Of a stretch of 64,000 bases of DNA, positions 44,301 through 53,527 are shown in pieces. The notes below the pieces were generated by a model that was given only the letters and a program-made list of their open reading frames with translations, was not told the DNA's origin and did not search any database. Every line of letters begins with the position of its first letter. Within the stretch, counting starts at the first letter, position 1. A program made the position numbers and the translations under genes. The DNA is from an uncultured Prevotellaceae bacterium (GTDB lineage Bacteria; Bacteroidota; Bacteroidia; Bacteroidales; Bacteroidaceae). Location of the stretch: NCBI GenBank assembly GCA_947305005.1, contig CAMZCM010000002.1, forward strand, positions 1-64,000. The letters are read 5' to 3'.

Positions 44301-44804
44301 GTAGTCGGAAGTGGAAACACTACCCCAATAGGCATTGCGTGATGTTACCTTTAGTTTGTTAGCCTTATGGCTGCTATAACCCCAGATGAGACTTTTGATG
44401 GCCATTTCCTTGACATCGTCCCAGGTGATATCTTGAGGTAACGTTGTCTTTTCTCGAGCAAATTTATATAGGAAAGCACAGATCATAGAGAAGTCTGCAT
44501 TAGGTCGAACAACCTTTTCATCGTTGCCTGATCCTTCGGTATCTTTGAAAAAACCGCATTCTTCACCTACGCTATTGGGTGATACGCAAGGAGTGTAGCG
44601 GCTTTTCATGTAAGAGAGGTGGTTGGTGAGCATCTGTAGGAGGTCCTGCATCATTCTTTCTTCAGGCACAAAGCTGTGTGTAATGACACCCTCGGTTGGT
44701 GATGCTATGTCAGTTTCCTTTCCGCTGTTGATTGATTGGGCACCTGCACTCAATAGAGAGAGCGAGGTGAATGCCATAAGGAATAAATATCGAATTGATC
44801 TCAT
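41265..44804 (-). CDS. Large secreted protein, possibly a polysaccharide-degrading toroid enzyme
   Basis: From the ATG at 44804 this is a 1179-aa protein with a signal peptide (MRSIRYLFLMAFTSLSLLSAGAQS). Residues about 60-480 are helix-rich with repeated Trp/Tyr/His segments (DYTWESSLWAMSLCFAAHFL, NGWEADILACALG, LQNHNLFHTSYQNVVMQELGEAHLAML), reminiscent of alpha/alpha-toroid lyases. Residues 490-850 are beta-rich. A carbohydrate-binding-like beta domain (about 900-1110) and a sorting-like tail (YDLSGCRI...KGIFIQGRQLL) follow. No family can be named with confidence. A -7 box lies at 44830-44837. The 3' end overlaps the apparent asparaginase remnant. Confidence 0.75.
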   Translation of the reverse strand: MRSIRYLFLMAFTSLSLLSAGAQSINSGKETDIASPTEGVITHSFVPEERMMQDLLQMLTNHLSYMKSRYTPCVSPNSVGEECGFFKDTEGSGNDEKVVRPNADFSMICAFLYKFAREKTTLPQDITWDDVKEMAIKSLIWGYSSHKANKLKVTSRNAYWGSVSTSDYTWESSLWAMSLCFAAHFLKEELTEQQHTYIYNMVKAECNYELNRNIPTGYAGDTKAEENGWEADILACALGLYPNDALAPKWFDRLRAFAINSYSQADDANNRMVIDSGYDQKTVADYYKGQNLYDDYTLQNHNLFHTSYQNVVMQELGEAHLAMLLFQGDNLKWKTNALMHNQQHVMDDVLNWLALADGELAMPNGNDWSLFLFDQITSYSTMACFLRDPNALLLENMAYKFIKARQQTTTDGSWLLRSDVGSRRMGVEAHRVMMTYLMHAAASTADLQPTTWEEFSANYQEAHLFKSQNIVRASSKDRFVTFSWSTGLKSYTGYFTDTTPDRNKIICPFRANNTGNILGWYNVSGKGTNATPVISGIYNLEGNAFTMNGRLSMNDATLENSFVLTATRGNAIIYLNNIKGLQNGTLTGRRGGMLAITTDDFTRPQRTLYYETGSTQTDGKKTMQFNSTWANIDNSIGIVTIGGTGKMAFGEQENNNSILCSKFYPMYSTKSEAFKKDKLVERSAVIYYSKVDSATTKALAKQVVDFTEFLPDGWNGLICPDPDGERNLIIANLAGSNINKAELKELFFEGLGAPVLSSETFISDSKGSSTIALDENHAMMQPLSVFIQGSSVAAKMFNQWNDKQLYVRSTERGKSQRITITIINEGKVISQQLDIDPYETMIVQLDGDKIHASRDESEMLIPSGFPTYVDVTEQYLTNPNFEEDETWGTTGNITLNGTTYNPCYTQAVKAANSNYPQVLPVKGWKAESKLSSASKFALLYSMPYSFTQYCVSPSSVGNSSCIMAVPAEFDSEAGTRCLSIMNSWTTGTNAISQSITLPNGSYIIRYDCRYDCPNESRRLASNVLSTTGGNINTALCGLVLNDEQARVYLRQDDNYQQLNSGTELYTLPSQAGTWEEQRFRLNVISEKADITFRFGLKTSENQGAANQARLYVDNLRIIELKYNGTGLEEVMEKEPQAVISGAPLYDLSGCRINHLTSYNSSSYLKGIFIQGRQLLRRHR

Positions 44805-44942
44805 AAGGTAAAATGTTATATTTTCGTGCCAAAGATACATAAAATAAGGCGCTTATAACGTGAATGAGTATGAAAATGACAGAAAAATGATAGAAAAAAT
44901 AAAACTTTCAACTATAAGTTTTCGTCTTTCAACACTTTTGTG

Positions 44943-44950
44943 TACCTTTG
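44943..44950 (+). promoter_or_regulatory. -7 box of the rplY promoter
   Basis: TACCTTTG matches TAnnTTTG. It is followed by a leader of about 90 nt before the rplY start at 45046, long enough for ribosomal-protein autoregulation, though no specific structure was recognised. Confidence 0.6.
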
Positions 44951-45045
44951 CAGCCGCTTTTGGAGCACATCCCTGCCAATAGGCAGCCCGTGTGATGGCG
45001 AATGAAGCAATATTCATTTAGAGTAACACATTAAATTTAAGGAAA

Positions 45046-45651
45046 ATGAAATCAATTGAAATTAAAGGCACTGCACGTGTCGCTGGTGGTAAAAAGGCTG
45101 CCAAACTCCTGCGTAAAGAGGGCGTTGTTCCTTGCAATCTCTATGGTGAACTTAAAGATGAGAAGGGCCTGCCCAAGGCTGTTTCTTTCAGTGTAACAGA
45201 AGCTGAGCTCCGCAAGCTTATTTATACTCCCGATATTTACACTGTAAATCTTGATATCGATGGCAATAAGTGCCTCGCTATCCTGAAGGAGGCTCAGTTC
45301 CACCCCGTGAAGGACAATGTGCTGCACGTGGATTTCTATCAGATTACTGACGAGAAGCCCATCGTGATGGAAGTGCCTATCAAACTCAATGGTCTGGCAG
45401 AAGGTGTGAAGGCTGGTGGTAAGTTAGCTGCTAGCGTTCGTAAGTTGAAGGTGAAGGCTGTTCATACTGCAATTCCTGAGCGTTTGGATATCGATGTTAC
45501 CAACCTGCAGCTTGGTAAGACCATCAAGGCTGGTGAACTCAGCTTTGAAGGCCTTGAGCTCATCACCAACCCCAGCGTGGTTGTTTGCCAGGTGAAGATG
45601 ACTCGTAATGCACGTAGCGCTGCTTCTGCTGAGGAAGCTGCTGCAGAGTAA
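45046..45651 (+). CDS. rplY: 50S ribosomal protein L25/general stress protein Ctc
   Basis: L25/Ctc binds 5S rRNA. At 201 aa this is the long CTC form: an N-terminal L25 domain (IEIKGTARVAGGKKAAKLLRKEGVVPCNLYG) followed by a C-terminal beta domain (PIKLNGLAEGVKAGGKLAASVRKLKVKA). It ends in an Ala/Glu-rich tail. It is followed by a hairpin and then pth, a gene order seen in many bacteria. Confidence 0.97.
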   Translation: MKSIEIKGTARVAGGKKAAKLLRKEGVVPCNLYGELKDEKGLPKAVSFSVTEAELRKLIYTPDIYTVNLDIDGNKCLAILKEAQFHPVKDNVLHVDFYQITDEKPIVMEVPIKLNGLAEGVKAGGKLAASVRKLKVKAVHTAIPERLDIDVTNLQLGKTIKAGELSFEGLELITNPSVVVCQVKMTRNARSAASAEEAAAE

Positions 45652-45689
45652 TCTTACTTTGACAATTGAAACTGGAAAATTTAATTCAC

Positions 45690-45740
45690 CGAATAAAAGG
45701 TTGGCTGCGTGGTTCCTCTGCGCAGCCAATTTTCAATTCG
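45690..45740 (+). terminator. Hairpin with T-run between rplY and pth
   Basis: The stem TTGGCTGCG/CGCAGCCAA (45701-45709, 45721-45729) is followed by TTTT and flanked by a second pairing CGAAT/ATTCG. It lies 50 bp after rplY and 10 bp before the pth start, so it can act as a partial terminator or attenuator for pth. Confidence 0.7.
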
Positions 45741-45749
45741 GAAGAAGAG

Positions 45750-46346
45750 ATGGAAAAATATCTCATTGTTGGCCTCGGTAATATCGGCCCGGATTACGAA
45801 GGAACGCGCCATAATATTGGCTTCCGTATGGTGGACGCTTTAGCGGCGGAGTATGATGCTAAGTGGGAGGACCGTCGCTATGGCTTTGTTACGCGCATCA
45901 GCGTCAAAGGTCGTCAGCTCATCCTGTTGAAGCCCAGTACCTTCATGAACCTCAGTGGCAATGCCGTCCGCTATTGGATGCAGCAGGAGAAGATAGAGTT
46001 GTCGCATCTGCTGGTTTGTGTGGATGATCTGGCGTTGCCCTTTGGACAGCTTCGCATGAAACCCGGAGGCAGTGATGCCGGACATAACGGTCTAAAGCAT
46101 ATCGCTCAGATTCTTGGAACCCAACAATATGCTCGCTTGCGTTTTGGCATCGGCAATGATTTCTATCGAGGTCAGCAGGTTGACTTTGTCCTTAGTCAAT
46201 TCCCGCCTGAGGAAGAGGCTCAAATTCCAGACTGTACCAAGAAAACGTCTGCCGCCATCAAAACATTCTGTTTAGCAGGAATACAGATGGCAATGAATCA
46301 ATTGAATAAAAAGAAGCCCCAGACTCTCCCCCCGCCCTCCCTATAA
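45750..46346 (+). CDS. pth: Peptidyl-tRNA hydrolase
   Basis: Pth releases tRNA from drop-off peptidyl-tRNA. Motifs are [21 protein letters not shown] with the catalytic His in [27 protein letters not shown] and [14 protein letters not shown] chose the ATG at 45750 because the family begins at (M)KYLIVGLGN; an upstream TTG at 45666 would run through the terminator hairpin. The last residues (QTLPPPSL) are encoded by one arm of a 32-bp inverted repeat and are not conserved family sequence. Confidence 0.95.
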   Translation: MEKYLIVGLGNIGPDYEGTRHNIGFRMVDALAAEYDAKWEDRRYGFVTRISVKGRQLILLKPSTFMNLSGNAVRYWMQQEKIELSHLLVCVDDLALPFGQLRMKPGGSDAGHNGLKHIAQILGTQQYARLRFGIGNDFYRGQQVDFVLSQFPPEEEAQIPDCTKKTSAAIKTFCLAGIQMAMNQLNKKKPQTLPPPSL

Positions 46347-46448
46347 GGGAGGGAGTGGTCACCTTTTCAAGAAATGCTATCTTTGTATGAATGCAAATAG
46401 TCAACAACATTCTGCTCCCTCCCTTACAGGGAGGGCGGGGGGAGAGTC
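46322..46448. repeat. 127-bp element with 32-bp terminal inverted repeats
   Basis: Arms at 46322-46353 and 46417-46448 are complementary over 32 bp with one mismatch, and each arm is itself partly palindromic (ccctccct/agggaggg). The left arm encodes the pth C terminus and stop. The right arm encodes residues 11-21 of the next protein. The 63-bp centre holds TATCTTTG and the start codon of the S4 gene. It looks like a small MITE or BIME-like repeat. Confidence 0.85.
46378..46385 (+). promoter_or_regulatory. -7 box one base before the S4-gene start codon
   Basis: TATCTTTG at 46378-46385 precedes the ATG at 46387 by one base. Transcription from it would start within the first codons, so it either serves a later start or is a chance match. 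Confidence 0.35.
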
Positions 46449-46872
46449 CAGGTCTGCCCGCTTGGATAAATGGTTGTGGGCTGCCCGCATCTACAAGACA
46501 CGGACAATAGCAGCTGCCGCTTGCAAGAAGGGGCAGGTGAGCATGGGTGGCGTACAGATGAAGCCTTCGCGAATGGTGAAGGCCGGTGATGTCGTTGATG
46601 TCCGCAAACCGCCTGTAACTTACAGTTTCCGTATTCTGCAAGCGATTGAACATCGCGTTGGAGCCAAACTCATCCCCGAGATATTGGAGAATGTTACAGC
46701 TCCAGAACAATATGAACTTTTGGAGATGAACCGCATCAGCGGTTTTGTAAATCGGGCACGTGGAACGGGACGTCCTACAAAAAAGGAACGTCGGGCGCTC
46801 GATGATTATGCTGCTTCTGCGGCCGACGTTCCAACTTTCTTTGGTGATTTTGACTTTGATCTCGAAGAGTAA
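46387..46872 (+). CDS. S4-domain RNA-binding protein (HslR-like)
   Basis: The protein is 161 aa. The S4 domain starts at residue 24 (ARLDKWLWAARIYKTRTIAAAACKKGQV) and the C terminus is basic (ARGTGRPTKKERRALDDY). HslR-type proteins bind stalled 50S subunits carrying peptidyl-tRNA, which fits the position beside pth. The first 23 residues are not family sequence: they include APSLTGRAGGES, read from an inverted-repeat arm. No alternative ATG, GTG or TTG start exists close to the S4 domain except the Leu codon TTG in RLDKW. Confidence 0.88.
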   Translation: MNANSQQHSAPSLTGRAGGESRSARLDKWLWAARIYKTRTIAAAACKKGQVSMGGVQMKPSRMVKAGDVVDVRKPPVTYSFRILQAIEHRVGAKLIPEILENVTAPEQYELLEMNRISGFVNRARGTGRPTKKERRALDDYAASAADVPTFFGDFDFDLEE

Positions 46873-46877
46873 AGCGC

Positions 46878-48098
46878 TTATTCAGCTACGATGCGGCAGA
46901 TGTTGACAATTGTTTGCATCGCTTTCTGCATCGACTGGATGGGGACAAACTCATGTCGGCCGTGAAAATTGAGGCCGCCGGCGAAAATGTTGGGGCAGGG
47001 AAGCCCTTTGAAACTCAGCTGAGCACCATCAGTGCCGCCGCGAATGGCTTTTACCTTACATGTAAGACCTGCTTCCTCGATGGCGCGACGAGCGATATCT
47101 ATAATATGCTCTTTGCCTTCGAGTTGTTGCTTCATGTTGTAATATTGATCGCGGATGTCAGCTTCAACAATGCCTTCGCCATAGCGTTCTTCGAATACCG
47201 CTACTAACTCTGCCATAAAGTTCTTGCGTTCTTCGAAACGTTGACGGTCGTGATCACGGATGATATAGCTGAGTGTGGCATATTCCACTGTGGCTTTGAT
47301 ACCTGTAAGATGGTAGAAGCCTTCGTAACCCTCTGTGCGCTCTGGCACTTCATCTGCAGGCATCGCTTTGATAAAGTCTGCTGCAATCAGTGTGGCATTG
47401 CGCATTTTCCCCTTGGCATATCCAGGGTGCACGTTTAATCCTTTGATATGAATGGTGGCGCTGGCAGCGTTGAAGTTCTCATATTCCAGTTCGCCCACTT
47501 CTGAGCCGTCCATTGTGTAAGCCCATTCAGCGCCGAACTTCTCAACATCGAAGAGGTGAGCTCCGCAGCCAATCTCTTCATCGGGGTTGAAGGCAATCCG
47601 TATGCGTCCGTGTGGAATCTCGGGATGGGCCATCAGGTAGGCCATTGCTTCCACAATCTCTGCGATGCCGGCTTTGTCGTCAGCACCGAGGAGTGTATGT
47701 CCGTCTGTGACGATGAGGTCTTCGCCAACGTGGCTTAGCATCTCAGGAAACATTTTTGGGGAAGTGACGATTCCTTCGACGGCGTCCAATACAATATCTC
47801 CACCATCATAGTGCTCCACGATGCGAGGGCGGATATCTGCGCCAGAACAATCGGGGCTGGTGTCGTAGTGGGCAATGAAACCTACGATAGGTACATCAGA
47901 TGGAACGTTGGATGGCAGGGTCGCGTAAATATAACCCTGCTCATCCATCGTGACATCTTCCAAGCCCATTTCCTCAAGAGAGTCTGCCAAGTGACGCGCA
48001 AATATTAATTGTTTGGGTGTACTGGGACACCCTTCCCCCTCTTCGGAGGACTGGGTGTCGTAGCTGACGTAGTCAAGGAAGCGATCGATTAAATTCAT
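46878..48098 (-). CDS. pepT: Peptidase T (tripeptide aminopeptidase)
   Basis: PepT is an M20B zinc aminopeptidase that removes N-terminal residues from tripeptides in the cytoplasm. Visible motifs are [15 protein letters not shown] (metal His/Asp), [47 protein letters not shown] and [23 protein letters not shown]. The 406-aa length is standard. It follows the ROK kinase gene by 7 bp on the same strand and is probably cotranscribed with it. Confidence 0.96.
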   Translation of the reverse strand: MNLIDRFLDYVSYDTQSSEEGEGCPSTPKQLIFARHLADSLEEMGLEDVTMDEQGYIYATLPSNVPSDVPIVGFIAHYDTSPDCSGADIRPRIVEHYDGGDIVLDAVEGIVTSPKMFPEMLSHVGEDLIVTDGHTLLGADDKAGIAEIVEAMAYLMAHPEIPHGRIRIAFNPDEEIGCGAHLFDVEKFGAEWAYTMDGSEVGELEYENFNAASATIHIKGLNVHPGYAKGKMRNATLIAADFIKAMPADEVPERTEGYEGFYHLTGIKATVEYATLSYIIRDHDRQRFEERKNFMAELVAVFEERYGEGIVEADIRDQYYNMKQQLEGKEHIIDIARRAIEEAGLTCKVKAIRGGTDGAQLSFKGLPCPNIFAGGLNFHGRHEFVPIQSMQKAMQTIVNICRIVAE

Positions 48099-48105
48099 AA
48101 GAGAT

Positions 48106-49065
48106 TTATTTTACTTCCCAACCCAAAGCACTGGCTCCAAGTACAGCTGCACCAGCACCATCGAGTTCACTCAAAAGAAGTTTAGCTTTACCTTTGAAAA
48201 TCTGTAAGATAGTTTCGTCGTAAGCTTTTTTGATAGGATTCATGATGAGGTCGCCTGCTTTGGAAAGACCTCCAAAGAACACAAATGCTTCGGGGCTAGA
48301 GAACGCTGCGAAGTTGGCGCATGCCTCGCCAAGAATGCGGCCGGTGTATTCGAAAATTTCCAGTGCTACGGCATCACCTTTGCGAGCGGCCTGCGTGATA
48401 GCAAGACCGTCAATTTGGTCAAGAGGAATATTGCGCAGAAGGGTTGGCTTGTCTGTCTTCTCAACAATCTCACGTGCAGTACGAGCAATTCCCGTAGCAG
48501 AGCAGTAGGTTTCTAGGCAACCCTTACGACCGCAACCACACTGACGCCCATCTTTCTCTACGATAACATGACCTAATTCGCCAGCCATTCCGTCGCAACC
48601 TAATACCATTTTTCCATTGACGACAATGCCAGAGCCGACACCAGTGCCGAGGGTTATCATGATGAAGTTTTGCATACCACGAGCAACGCCATATTGCATT
48701 TCGCCCATAGCAGCCGCGTTGGCATCGTTGGTCAAACGAACAGGAATACCCAGACGTTCACTGAACATCTGAGCCAAAGGAATCTTGCCTTTCCAAGGGA
48801 GGTTGGGGGCAAACTCAATGCTGCCGCTGTAATAGTTTCCATTGGGGGCACCGATGCCCATCGCGTGAATCTTCTCAATGCCGCCTACTTGTTCAATGAT
48901 AGGTTTCAGAGCTTCTACGCAGTCATCAACATATTGTGCAATATCGCCATGCCCCGATGTCTTGACCCGGGTGGATGCAATAATGTTTGCGTTTTGATCT
49001 ACAATGCCAAACTCTGAGTTGGTACCTCCAAGGTCGAGGCCAATTACATAAGGTTTCTTTTCCAT
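48106..49065 (-). CDS. ROK-family glucokinase
   Basis: This 319-aa sugar kinase has the ATP-binding [15 protein letters not shown] at the N terminus, [14 protein letters not shown] with the catalytic Asp, and the ROK zinc motif [15 protein letters not shown] chose the ATG at 49065 ([16 protein letters not shown]). A TATCTTTG box on the minus strand lies at 49108-49115. The substrate is probably glucose, although some ROK kinases prefer other hexoses. Confidence 0.93.
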   Translation of the reverse strand: MEKKPYVIGLDLGGTNSEFGIVDQNANIIASTRVKTSGHGDIAQYVDDCVEALKPIIEQVGGIEKIHAMGIGAPNGNYYSGSIEFAPNLPWKGKIPLAQMFSERLGIPVRLTNDANAAAMGEMQYGVARGMQNFIMITLGTGVGSGIVVNGKMVLGCDGMAGELGHVIVEKDGRQCGCGRKGCLETYCSATGIARTAREIVEKTDKPTLLRNIPLDQIDGLAITQAARKGDAVALEIFEYTGRILGEACANFAAFSSPEAFVFFGGLSKAGDLIMNPIKKAYDETILQIFKGKAKLLLSELDGAGAAVLGASALGWEVK

Positions 49066-49226
49066 GTGTAAGATATAAAAATAATAATGATTTGTTGTTG
49101 CAAGCGCCAAAGATAGATAAAGTTATGTGATTTACGAAGAATTTCTGACGAAATTTGCATTTTAGGAAAAAAAGAATCTGTTTTTCTTCGTCTTCTCACA
49201 GAAAAATCCGACCTTTGCAATCTAAT

Positions 49227-49880
49227 ATGTGGTTCGAGCACGTTACATTATTAGATTTGACGGTCAAGGGACTCATCGTTGGCATGGTTGCCAGCGCGCC
49301 GATGGGACCTGTCGGTGTCCTTTGTATCCAGCGTACATTGAATAAAGGACGCTGGTATGGTATGATTACGGGTGTAGGTGCTGCAGCTAGTGATATCATT
49401 TATGCACTGATGACAGGCGTTGGTATGAGTTTCGTCATCGAATTTATAGAAAATCCCCGAACAATGTACATTTTACAGTTGGTGGGCAGTATATTGCTGT
49501 TTGTCTTCGGTTGGTACACTTTCAAGTCAAAACCGCAGTTGCGTCCTTCATCTAAGAAGAAGGGCACTTTAGCGCATAATTGCTTGACAGGTTTTCTAGT
49601 GACGTTCAGCAATCCTCTCATCATCTTCCTGTTCCTGGCGTTGTTCGCCCGTTTTACGTTTGTGGTGCCAGAACATGTAGGACAACAGATTCTTGGCTAC
49701 ATATCTATTTTCCTTGGAGCTCTTTTATGGTGGTACGGGCTGACCTATATAGTGGATAAGCTACGTACTACTTTTGAGTTAGAACGAATCGGCCTGATTA
49801 ATCGTATTATCGGTATGACTGTAATGGTTGCTTCTGTGCTGGGGCTGCTCTCTACGTTACTGGGACTTACGCTTTATTAG
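49227..49880 (+). CDS. LysE-family transporter
   Basis: This 217-aa inner-membrane protein has about six hydrophobic segments and the LysE/RhtB opening GLIVGMVASAPMGPVGVLCIQRTLNKG. Members export amino acids. The ATG at 49227 gives the family N terminus. GACCTTTG at 49209-49216 is a one-mismatch -7 box that leaves a very short leader. It is the first gene of the plus-strand cluster running to fmt. Confidence 0.88.
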   Translation: MWFEHVTLLDLTVKGLIVGMVASAPMGPVGVLCIQRTLNKGRWYGMITGVGAAASDIIYALMTGVGMSFVIEFIENPRTMYILQLVGSILLFVFGWYTFKSKPQLRPSSKKKGTLAHNCLTGFLVTFSNPLIIFLFLALFARFTFVVPEHVGQQILGYISIFLGALLWWYGLTYIVDKLRTTFELERIGLINRIIGMTVMVASVLGLLSTLLGLTLY

Positions 49881-49905
49881 TGAAGGGCAAAGAATAGAAG
49901 TAAAA

Positions 49906-50448
49906 ATGAAGATTGCAAAGCAACTCAGAGATACGAATATTGCAGAATATCTGTTGTATATGTGGCAGCTGGAGGATACAATCCGTGCTTATGGCTGCGA
50001 TGCGGACCGCCTGCGTGATGAATATGTCTCCCGTTTTGAATTGTCAAACGAGGAGTCTCGAGAAGAAGTACAATGGATGGCTGATCTTTGTACGATGATG
50101 TGTGAGGAAGGATGTCGGGAAAAAGGGCATCTGCAGATGAATAAAGGGACTTTGTCTTTGCTGACGGACTTGCATCTACAACTTCTTCAGAGTCCCAAGC
50201 ATCCATTCTATTCTGCAGCTTATTATAAGGCTCTGCCATTCATCGTTGAATTACGTGCCCGCAGTGGCCGGACAGATGTCCCTGAACTAGAGAATTGCTT
50301 TGAAGCACTTTACGGTACAATGCTCCTTCGTCTCCAGAAAAAAAACATTTCCAAGGATACGCAAGAGGCTGTCAATCATATCTCTCATTTCATAGCTCTG
50401 TTGGCAGATGCTTGGAAAAAAGAAAAAGCGGGAGATTTAGAAATGTGA
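49906..50448 (+). CDS. DUF4924 family protein
   Basis: This 180-aa helical cytoplasmic protein begins MKIAKQLRDTNIAEYLLYMWQLEDTIRA. It matches DUF4924, a family confined to Bacteroidetes, with no known function. It has a conserved acidic and aromatic core and no membrane segments. It starts 26 bp after the LysE-like gene and 34 bp before rfbD, so it is probably in the same transcript. Confidence 0.85.
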   Translation: MKIAKQLRDTNIAEYLLYMWQLEDTIRAYGCDADRLRDEYVSRFELSNEESREEVQWMADLCTMMCEEGCREKGHLQMNKGTLSLLTDLHLQLLQSPKHPFYSAAYYKALPFIVELRARSGRTDVPELENCFEALYGTMLLRLQKKNISKDTQEAVNHISHFIALLADAWKKEKAGDLEM

Positions 50449-50481
50449 AAAAGAAGGAGGTAAATGAAGTAATACTCGTTT

Positions 50482-51363
50482 ATGAAAAAGATTCTTGTCA
50501 CAGGAGCTAATGGCCAGTTAGGCAACGAAATGCAATTGCAGGCGCAACAGAATCCAAAGTACAGTTGGTTCTTTACGGATCTTTGCCATGTAGATGGGGG
50601 CGTTGCAGTTGTAACTTCTCTGGATATTACAGACCGAGATGCAGTGGATGCTTTTGTGCAGGAGAATGCTATAGATTTGATTGTTAATTGTGCAGCCTAT
50701 ACTGCCGTTGATCGCGCAGAGGAAAATCCTGATAAGGCGATGCTACTGAATGCTAAGGCTCCTGGCTATTTGGCCGAAGCTATAGAGCGTCGTAGTGGGC
50801 ATTTAATACATATTTCTACAGATTATGTTTTTGACGGGACAGCACACACACCTTATACGGAAAATGTCCCAACATCTCCTACTTCTGTTTATGGACGTAC
50901 TAAATTAGAAGGAGAACAGGCAGTTCTGAACGCCAATCCTTCCGCACTGATTATTCGTACAGCGTGGTTGTATAGTCGTTTTGGCAATAACTTTGTGAAA
51001 ACGATGGTACGATTGGGACGTGAAAAGCAAGAACTTGGTGTCATATTTGATCAAATAGGTGCACCTACCTATGCCCGTGATCTGGCAAATATGATCATGA
51101 CAGCTATCCGACAAGGCATACAGCCCGGCATCTATCATTTTTCTAACGAAGGCGTTTGTTCTTGGTATGACTTTACAAAAGCAATTCATCGTTTGGCCGG
51201 AATCACTACGTGCACTGTGCGTCCCCTTCATACAGCAGACTATCCTACTCCTGCAGCCCGTCCCCATTACAGTGTGCTTGACAAGACTAAAATAAAAAAA
51301 ACATATCATATCGAAGTCCCTTATTGGGAAGATAGTCTTCGCGAGTGTCTCGCGGAATTATAA
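50482..51363 (+). CDS. rfbD: dTDP-4-dehydrorhamnose reductase
   Basis: RfbD catalyses the last step of dTDP-L-rhamnose synthesis. The Rossmann motif [13 protein letters not shown], the STDYVFDG segment and the SDR YxxxK ([11 protein letters not shown]) are present. The length is 293 aa. The other rfb genes (A, B, C) are not in the window. The prfC coding region begins at or just after its 3' end. Confidence 0.94.
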   Translation: MKKILVTGANGQLGNEMQLQAQQNPKYSWFFTDLCHVDGGVAVVTSLDITDRDAVDAFVQENAIDLIVNCAAYTAVDRAEENPDKAMLLNAKAPGYLAEAIERRSGHLIHISTDYVFDGTAHTPYTENVPTSPTSVYGRTKLEGEQAVLNANPSALIIRTAWLYSRFGNNFVKTMVRLGREKQELGVIFDQIGAPTYARDLANMIMTAIRQGIQPGIYHFSNEGVCSWYDFTKAIHRLAGITTCTVRPLHTADYPTPAARPHYSVLDKTKIKKTYHIEVPYWEDSLRECLAEL

Positions 51364-51383
51364 CCCTTATAATATCAGACCCA

Positions 51384-52952
51384 TTGAATCAGGAAATAGA
51401 ACGTAGGCGAACTTTCGCCATTATCTCACACCCGGATGCTGGTAAGACCACCCTTACCGAGAAATTGTTATTGTTTGGCGGACAGATTCAGGTGGCAGGT
51501 GCTGTCAAGAGCAATAAAATTCGAAAAACAGCTACTTCCGACTGGATGGAAATCGAGAAGCAGCGCGGTATTTCTGTGACGACTTCTGTCATGGAATTTG
51601 ATTATAACGATTATAAGGTCAATATTCTGGACACTCCAGGCCACCAGGATTTTGCCGAAGATACTTTCCGTACGCTTACAGCAGTTGACAGTGCCATTAT
51701 CGTAGTGGATGGTGCCAAGGGCGTGGAGGCGCAGACTCGCAAACTGATGACAGTCTGTCGAATGCGAAAGACTCCTGTTATTGTGTTCATCAATAAGATG
51801 GACCGCGAGGGTAAGGATCCTTTCGACTTACTTGATGAACTGGAAGAGGAACTTCAGATAAAAGTACGTCCATTGTCATGGCCAATTAACCAAGGTCAAC
51901 GTTTTAAGGGCGTTTATAATATCTACGAGCAGAATCTTAATCTTTTTACGCCTGATAAACAGCGTGTAACGGAAAAAGTAAGTGTGGCGCTTGATTCTAC
52001 TGAATTAGAGGAACGTGTAGGTAAGGAAGATGCACAACAACTGCGTGATGATCTTGAGATTATTGAGGGTGTCTATCCTGAGTTCAATCGTCAAACTTAT
52101 CTCGATGCAGAAGTCGCTCCCGTTTTCTTTGGCTCAGCCTTGAATAACTTTGGCGTCAAGGAACTACTCGATTGTTTCGTTGAAATCGCACCGTCACCTC
52201 GTCCCACTAAAGCAGAAGAACGCGATGTGCAACCTGATGAGTCGAAGTTTACCGGCTTTATTTTCAAAATCACGGCAAACATCGACCCCAACCATCGTTC
52301 TTGTATAGCTTTCTGTAAAGTTTGCTCAGGTAAGTTTGTGCGCAATGCCCCCTATCTGCATGTACGTCAGGATAAAACCGTCCGTTTCTCTTCGCCCACG
52401 CAGTTCATGGCACAGCGTAAGAGTACCATTGATGAGGCTTGGCCAGGAGATATAGTGGGTTTGCCTGATAATGGCATTTTTAAAATTGGAGATACCCTCA
52501 CAGAGGGCGAACAGCTTCATTTCCGCGGACTTCCCAGCTTCTCTCCTGAGATGTTCAAATATATTGAGAATGCAGACCCCATGAAGACAAAACAATTGGA
52601 AAAGGGCATCGCTCAACTGATGGACGAGGGTGTAGCGCAGCTCTTCATCAACCAATTCAATGGCCGCAAATTGATAGGCACTGTAGGGCAACTGCAGTTT
52701 GAGGTTATTCAATATCGTTTGGAGAACGAATACAATGCCAAGTGTCGCTGGGAGCCTGCAAGCCTTTATAAAGCTTGTTGGATTGAGAGTGATGATGCAG
52801 CTCAGTTGGAAACGTTCAAAAAACGCAAGTATCAATATTTGGCCAAGGACCGTGATGGACGTGACGTCTTCCTTGCAGATTCCGCCTATGTCCTTTCCAT
52901 GGCCCAACAGGATTTTGAGCATATCAAGTTCCATTTCACAAGTGAGTTCTAA
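51384..52952 (+). CDS. prfC: Peptide chain release factor 3
   Basis: RF3 is a GTPase that recycles RF1 and RF2. G motifs are [14 protein letters not shown] (G1), DTPGHQDF (G3) and NKMDREG (G4), with [14 protein letters not shown] as switch I. The start is uncertain: TTG at 51384 gives the family-like [20 protein letters not shown], whereas GTG at 51345 would overlap rfbD by 19 bp and add 13 residues. There is no ATG in the right place. Its stop overlaps the next start (TAATG). Confidence 0.94.
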   Translation: MNQEIERRRTFAIISHPDAGKTTLTEKLLLFGGQIQVAGAVKSNKIRKTATSDWMEIEKQRGISVTTSVMEFDYNDYKVNILDTPGHQDFAEDTFRTLTAVDSAIIVVDGAKGVEAQTRKLMTVCRMRKTPVIVFINKMDREGKDPFDLLDELEEELQIKVRPLSWPINQGQRFKGVYNIYEQNLNLFTPDKQRVTEKVSVALDSTELEERVGKEDAQQLRDDLEIIEGVYPEFNRQTYLDAEVAPVFFGSALNNFGVKELLDCFVEIAPSPRPTKAEERDVQPDESKFTGFIFKITANIDPNHRSCIAFCKVCSGKFVRNAPYLHVRQDKTVRFSSPTQFMAQRKSTIDEAWPGDIVGLPDNGIFKIGDTLTEGEQLHFRGLPSFSPEMFKYIENADPMKTKQLEKGIAQLMDEGVAQLFINQFNGRKLIGTVGQLQFEVIQYRLENEYNAKCRWEPASLYKACWIESDDAAQLETFKKRKYQYLAKDRDGRDVFLADSAYVLSMAQQDFEHIKFHFTSEF

Positions 52953-53527
52953 TGAGTAAAGAAAGAGACGAAGATATTAAGAGGGCAGTGGAAGTATTGC
53001 GCCAAGGTGGCACGATCCTTTATCCCACAGACACCATTTGGGGTATCGGATGTGATGCTACAAATCCAGAGGCTGTCAAGAAAGTGTTTGAGATAAAGCA
53101 GCGTGAAGACAGTAAAGCTCTTATATGCTTAGTGGATAGTCCTGGGCGTCTGCAACGCTATGTACGAAATGTACCTGATGTGGCATGGGATATCATAGAC
53201 TTGGCTACTAAACCTACGACCATTATTCTTAATGGTGCTGTCAATCTGGCCCCCAACTTGCTAGCAGAGGACGGAAGCGTGGGATTGCGTGTTACTTCTG
53301 AAGTGTTTTCCCATACTTTATGCTATCGTTTTCAGAAGGCCATTGTGAGCACCTCGGCCAATATCAGCGGTCAACCATCTCCCCAGACTTTTGCGGATAT
53401 TGATCCTGCCATTATCAACGCCGTTGATTATGTCTGTCTTTCTCGTCAACGTGACACTTCTCTTCATGAACCATCCTCTATTATAAAACTCGGTCCTTCT
53501 GGTGAAGTTACTATTATTAGAAAATGA
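52952..53527 (+). CDS. L-threonylcarbamoyladenylate synthase (Sua5/YciO/YrdC)
   Basis: This enzyme makes threonylcarbamoyl-AMP for the t6A modification of tRNAs that read ANN codons. Motifs are GGTILYPTDTIWGIGCDATNPEAVKKVFEIKQR and SKALICLVD, with the STSANISGQPSP end. The 191-aa length is that of a stand-alone YrdC domain. It overlaps prfC by 1 bp and the ClC gene by 4 bp. Confidence 0.93.
   Translation: MSKERDEDIKRAVEVLRQGGTILYPTDTIWGIGCDATNPEAVKKVFEIKQREDSKALICLVDSPGRLQRYVRNVPDVAWDIIDLATKPTTIILNGAVNLAPNLLAEDGSVGLRVTSEVFSHTLCYRFQKAIVSTSANISGQPSPQTFADIDPAIINAVDYVCLSRQRDTSLHEPSSIIKLGPSGEVTIIRK

Noticed and set aside
45666..45749. Upstream TTG start for pth
   Set aside because: It would add 28 non-family residues and place coding sequence through a terminator-like hairpin; the ATG at 45750 gives the conserved family N terminus.
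46258..46710. Minus-strand 150-codon frame over the inverted-repeat element
   Set aside because: It is antisense to pth and the S4 gene and reads the same repeat arms on the other strand; no independent coding evidence.
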